From the NCBI RefSeq assembly GCF_028372415.1, contig NC_092875.1, forward strand, positions 146,228,856-146,292,855: a stretch of 64,000 nt of DNA, in the 5' to 3' direction. The DNA is from Notamacropus eugenii (Eukaryota; Chordata; Mammalia; Diprotodontia; Macropodidae). The position numbers and the translations under genes are program-made. Position 1 is the first letter of the stretch. Each line of letters opens with the position of its first letter. This document shows positions 59,921 to 64,000 of the stretch, in pieces. The notes beneath the pieces were generated by a model that saw only the letters and a program-made list of their open reading frames with translations, had not been told where the DNA came from and ran no database searches.

Positions 59921-60494
59921 TATAGCTATCCATATAAAATGCGATTGATCATTGGAGATACCTAATAAGCAGTTGTAAATTGGTTTACAGCAACTTTTTG
60001 GGGATGTTGAGGACATTTTAAAAGGATTCATAATATAAATGAAATGGGCTAACACTTTTTCATTTGTTGAATCTCCCTCCACACACACACACAGAGCAGA
60101 AAAACTCTATGATAATTTTAGTAGCAAAGAAATAACTGCTTGTAAATACAACTATTTTAATTAAATATACCATAAGCTATTCATTATTATATTAGTTTTA
60201 TATACAACTAAGATAACAGCATGTAGTAAAAAACCAGAACAATAAAACTAGAATTTATGGTGACTGATTCTGTAAAATATGTTAGCAATATTAAGACAGA
60301 TGACAAAAAAAATGCATTTCTATTTCAAAAGAATCCAAAGAGAATTTTGGCAAGGTCATATTAAAAGAGAAATTTCAAATACAAAGATAATTTCATTTTT
60401 GCTTTATATACTATTAGGTGGTGATTTTAAAAAGAAACAGATTCTATGTAATTTTAAAAGTATTCAATAATTTCTACCAGTTATGAAATTACAG

Positions 60495-60620
60495 ATTTTA
60501 TTATATTAGCTTACATTTGGGATTTTGGTGTGGGCCGGCAGCAGGCACACAGAATAAACGGTATAGCAGACGGACTGGAGTAAGTTTGCTGCTTTCTTTT
60601 CTAAAGGCTGAAGTCTTTAA
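60495..60620. other. CpG-enriched patch in AT-rich DNA
   Basis: A short region with several CpGs (GGGCCGGCAGC, AACGGTAT, AGACGGAC). On the minus strand a 60-base interval is bounded by TACTCCAG and ATGTAAGC, weakly splice-like. All three frames are open, which means little at this length. It may be an exon of the long isoforms, a conserved element or chance. Confidence 0.2.
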
Positions 60621-60918
60621 ATGATGTTATAAAAGAGTTTGCTCTACTTGTACGGCTAAAAGCAATACTAACAGAAATGATATGTACAAAATAAGTAAGT
60701 CATAGCTACAAGTCCTGAAATATGAGGTGATTCTAAAAAATGAAGCAACCTGAGATAATTTTTTTGAAATCCTTTTGCTGTAATCTTGTATTAATCTTAC
60801 TTTACAATTCTTGAAACATTTTTTTATGGTTCTGAGCTTATATTGGTGCTAGAAAAAAATCTTCTTCAAAATTCTAATGGGATATCCAGAAGTTTATTTT
60901 AAAATATCTGGAATTCTT

Positions 60919-60942
60919 TTTTTTTTTTTTTTTACCATCTCA
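60919..60942 (+). repeat. T homopolymer
   Basis: Run of about 16-17 T; possibly the inverted tail of a lost retroposon. Confidence 0.8.
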
Positions 60943-61645
60943 GCATTTTCTCATCAACAACCTAGCTTCAAAAAAGTAAAAGGTCATTTTTTTAAGTAGA
61001 AGTTTATTTTTCAGTAGAATTCTATGAGTTTTATAGCATAATATGATACAAAGACTTTATGGTTTTAGGAATTTATTTAGAATCAATAAATGTGTTTAAT
61101 TTATACAAGTATCACTGAGGTATAGAATGAAAAGAGAGAATCTGGATTTGCATGGTTGGACATATCCCTGGTTGATAAAATCATTGACCCATTAAAGTAT
61201 CTCAGGAGGTAACAAGTTCCATTAAAATTCAAAAGCCATGTATTTGCATCATTTTAGTTTTTAAGGAGTCTAACTTAAATAAAGGGGGGGTGGGGAACCA
61301 TGAAATGGAAAAATGTTTTTGTTTTAGTATTTTTATTCCTACTTAATTCTCCTGCATACCTTTTGATTCTTCTAAACCTTAAAGACAGACCTAAAAACAA
61401 GAAGGAGACTTTCAATAGTGGCCTTAGGAAGGAACTTAAGCTAACAGCTGCTATAGAATAAGGATGGAACTTAACAGAATGCTGAATCCTAGGTAGAGGA
61501 ATTAGTCAGAGTCAAATAACACTAAGATTTTAGCCATGGTGGTGGTAAGGCTTCTTTCCCTCCCTGTTTCCATACTTCTTATGTCCTCTCTCTTCTCCCC
61601 ACTTTCTACAACGTATTATGACTTTGTACATAAAAATTAAAATTT
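60943..61645. other. Intronic stretch, nothing recognised
   Basis: No supported feature. Confidence 0.4.
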
Positions 61646-61652
61646 TGTGCAT

Positions 61653-61678
61653 TTTGTGTGTGTGTGTGTGTGTGTGTG
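61653..61678 (+). repeat. (TG)n microsatellite
   Basis: Thirteen TG units. Confidence 0.95.
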
Positions 61679-61774
61679 AAAAAATGTTGAGTCCCCTTAA
61701 ATGTGAAGCTTATGATATAACAATATCTCAATCCAGCTCAGGCATCACCATTGACCAGAAAAGACAGTATACAG

Positions 61775-63425
61775 GGAAGGAGCCAAGATGTCTGAGGAAA
61801 AGCAGGGACTTCCCTGAGGTCTCCCCCAAAGCCCACCAAATACTTGTAAAAATGACTCTAAACAAATTCCAGAACTACAGAACCCACAAAATGCCAGAGT
61901 GAAACAAATCACCAACCCAAGACAACCTACACAATTGATAGGAATGGTCTTTTGCACCTGACAGAGAGCAAAAGCACAGTCTTGTGTGGGCTGCACCAGC
62001 ATAGACAGCCTGGAACAGGCCTCAGCAGATTGAATCATTGGCAGCTGTGCCAGTTTCCAAACTTAACTCACAAACACCAAAAAGGTCAGTGGGAAAACTC
62101 TGTGGGACCTAGGTGAAAGAGGCCAACTCCAGCCCCACCTCCAGAGAGGTGGTGATGGTGGTGGTTGGAGGCAGTAGAGGTGGTAGTAGAGGCAACAGCA
62201 GCAGAGGTTGCTTCCAGAGCTCTGGGCCCACATATGGCAGGGAATCAAGTGGCTGATACAAAATCCCTGAAATCTGGGATAGTACCCCCACCCCCATCAT
62301 GGGAAGCAGTGTCCTACCCTGACAAAGAGAAGGTCAAGTGTTTGGCTAGGGAGATGAGTAAACTCTGTAAAAGAACTCAGGCTATAAAATCTTACGTTAG
62401 TGGCAAAGAAGATCAGAGCATACAACTAGAGGAAGGCAGCAGAGTCAAAGTTCCTACATCAAAAGCCTCTAAGAGGAATATGAATTGATCCCAAGCCATG
62501 GAAGAGATAAAAAAAAAGATTTTGAAAATCAAGTAAGAGAAATAGAGTGAGAAAAGGGGAAAAGGAATGAGAGTGATGCAAGAAAGTCATGAAAATCAAG
62601 ACAACAAGCTTGCTAAAGGTGACCCCCCCCAAAATACTGAAGAAAATAGCACTTCTAAATTAGACTAACTCAAATAGCAAAAGAAATTCAAAAAGCCAAT
62701 GAAAAAAATGCTTTAAAAAGCAGAATCGGCTACATAGAAAAGGAGGTCCAAAAGCTCACTGAAGAAAATAATTCCTTAAACCACCGAACTGGAAAATAGA
62801 TCCAGGAGAGACAATTTAAAAATTATTGGACTACCTGAAAGCCATGATCAAAAAAAGAGCCCATCTTTCAAGAAATTATCAAGGAAAACTGCCCTAATAT
62901 TCTACAACCAGAGGGTAAAAGAGAAATGGAAAGAATCCAGCAATCACCTCTGGAAAGAGATTCTAAAAGGAAAACTCCTAGGTATATTATAGCCAAATTC
63001 CAGAGTTCTTAGGTCAAGAAAAAAAATATTGCAAGCAGTCAGAAAGAAACAATTCAAGAATTATGGAAATACAATCAGGATAACAGAAGATCTAGCATCT
63101 TCTACATTAAGGGATCAGAATATGCTATTCTGGAGGATTAAAATGAAGAATCACCTACCCAGAAAAACTGAGTATAATCCTTGAGGTGGAAAAAAATGGA
63201 TATTCAATGAAATAGAGGACTTTCAAGCATTCTTTCTGAAATAACCAGACCTGAATAAAAATTTTGAATTTCAAATACAAGGATCAAGAGAAACATGAAA
63301 AGGTAAACAGGAAAGAGAAACCATAAAACACTTATTAAAGTGGAAATGTTTATATTCCTAGATGGAAAGATGATATTTGTAACTCATAAGATCTTTCTCA
63401 GTATTAAGGTAGTTGGAGGAAATAG
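61775..63425 (+). mobile_element. L1- or HAL1-like element with decayed ORF1
   Basis: Opens with GGAGCCAAGATGTCTGAGGA, a typical L1 5' start, followed by a 5' UTR-like stretch. In 62800-63240 shifting frames give RDNLKIIGLPESHDQKK, FQEIIKENCPNIL, RKTPRYIIAKFQSS, ILQAVRKKQFKNYGN and FNEIEDFQAF, the order of L1 ORF1 proteins (coiled-coil end, RRM, C-terminal domain). No ORF2 follows, so it may be a half-L1 (HAL1) type or a 3'-truncated arrangement. Confidence 0.65.
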
Positions 63426-63430
63426 ATAAT

Positions 63431-63505
<75 letters not shown>
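63431..63505 (+). repeat. (GATA)n(GACA)n microsatellite
   Basis: Twelve GATA units then about seven GACA units directly after the ORF1 remnant. Confidence 0.97.
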
Positions 63506-63506
<1 letters not shown>

Positions 63507-63765
63507 GGGTACATGGTGAGTTGAATATGAAGAGACGATATCTAAAAATAAAGTTGAGGGTTGAGAGAGGAATATATTGGGAGAAGGAAAAGGGAGAGAC
63601 AGAATGGGGTAAATTATCTCACATAAAAGAGGCAAGAAAAATGTTCTATAATGAAGGGGAAAGAAGGAGGTGAGAAGGAATGAGTAAACTTTCCTTTCAT
63701 TGGATTTGGGTTACGGATGGGAATAGCATACACACTCAATTGTGAATCTGACCCTACAGGTGTGA
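63506..63765 (+). repeat. Continuation of L1/HAL1-like element (tentative)
   Basis: GA-rich sequence ('gagaggaatatattgggagaagg', 'gggtaaattatctcacataaaag') that I associate with the same repeat. Assignment is from memory and weak. Confidence 0.4.
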
Positions 63766-63769
63766 TAGC

Positions 63770-64000
63770 AATCAAATTAGGATCTTTTACTGTTTTTGTT
63801 TTACTAAAAGTGCCTCTGACTGAATGATGTGATTAAAGAAGATCTTTCCCACTCATTGATGGACCTGCCCATTGTGGGAAGCTTGATTAGGGGAGCTGTT
63901 TTGTAGGAGGGCTCCAAGTACCTTTTTGTTTTTTTCTATTGAGGCACTGGGTCAGAGGGTTACACCTTCCAGATCTAAAAAGTGTATAAATACTCTGGGG
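63770..64000 (+). mobile_element. LTR-like element, copy 3 (partial, runs off the window)
   Basis: AGGATCTTTTACTGTTTTTG, 'actaaaagtgcctctgactgaatgatgtgatt' and GTGTATAAATACTCTGGGG match, in the opposite orientation, copy 2 (38535-39095). A TATAAA-like box sits near the window edge. An extra segment (about 63873-63940) is absent from copy 2. Confidence 0.6.

Noticed and set aside
62063..62488. Val/Glu/Ala-rich plus frame and Leu/Pro-rich minus frames
   Set aside because: Fall in the 5' UTR-like part of the L1/HAL1-like element; GGT/GGA repeats explain them.
59859..63505. CRISPR-like array
   Set aside because: All regularly spaced repeats here are simple tandem microsatellites without spacers, and the genome is vertebrate.

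Overview
The window is nuclear DNA from a marsupial. Nearly all of it is AT-rich, intron-like sequence packed with interspersed repeats. tRNA-derived SINEs carrying an RTE/BovB-like tail, L1 3' ends of a marsupial type, RTE, L2 and CR1/L3 LINE fragments and MIR cores all occur, a mixture typical of metatherian genomes. I cannot name the species.

The only protein-coding gene I can support is RIMS2 (RIM2, a presynaptic active-zone protein), on the minus strand, and only its 3' end is here. Six coding exons with GT-AG borders and matching phases join into one 285-residue reading frame: 31669-31528, 7086-6945, 5474-5362, 5030-4929, 1638-1499 and 1057-839. The first lies in a CpG island (about 31.14-32.11 kb), has a good start context and encodes a short unique N-terminus. 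This is the layout of the short RIM gamma isoform, made from an internal promoter and consisting of little more than the C2B domain. No Rab3-binding zinc finger, PDZ or C2A exon was recognised, so the exons of the long isoforms should lie beyond 64 kb or be too diverged or short for me to see.

Layout: 1-838, RIMS2 3' UTR; 839-7086, the five C2B-region exons with L2, L3 and SINE fragments between them; 7087-31527, a 24.4 kb intron with an apparently 5'-inverted L1, an older L1 with a reverse-transcriptase motif, an RTE fragment, L2 and MIR copies; 31.14-32.11 kb, the CpG-island promoter and gamma exon; 32.1-64 kb, sequence upstream of the gamma promoter (intron of the long transcripts by inference), with two LTR-like copies, a nested L2, a 7SL-derived insertion inside an L1, long TA, CT, TG and G tracts, an unclassified 2.4 kb block, an L1/HAL1-like element and a third LTR-like copy at the right edge.

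I found no convincing new multi-gene system. The best leads are the marsupial RIM2 gamma promoter and exon, a 7SL copy that has lost much of its S domain and so resembles an Alu/B1 precursor, and a three-copy LTR-like family. Family names for repeats rest on recalled consensus features, not on a database search.
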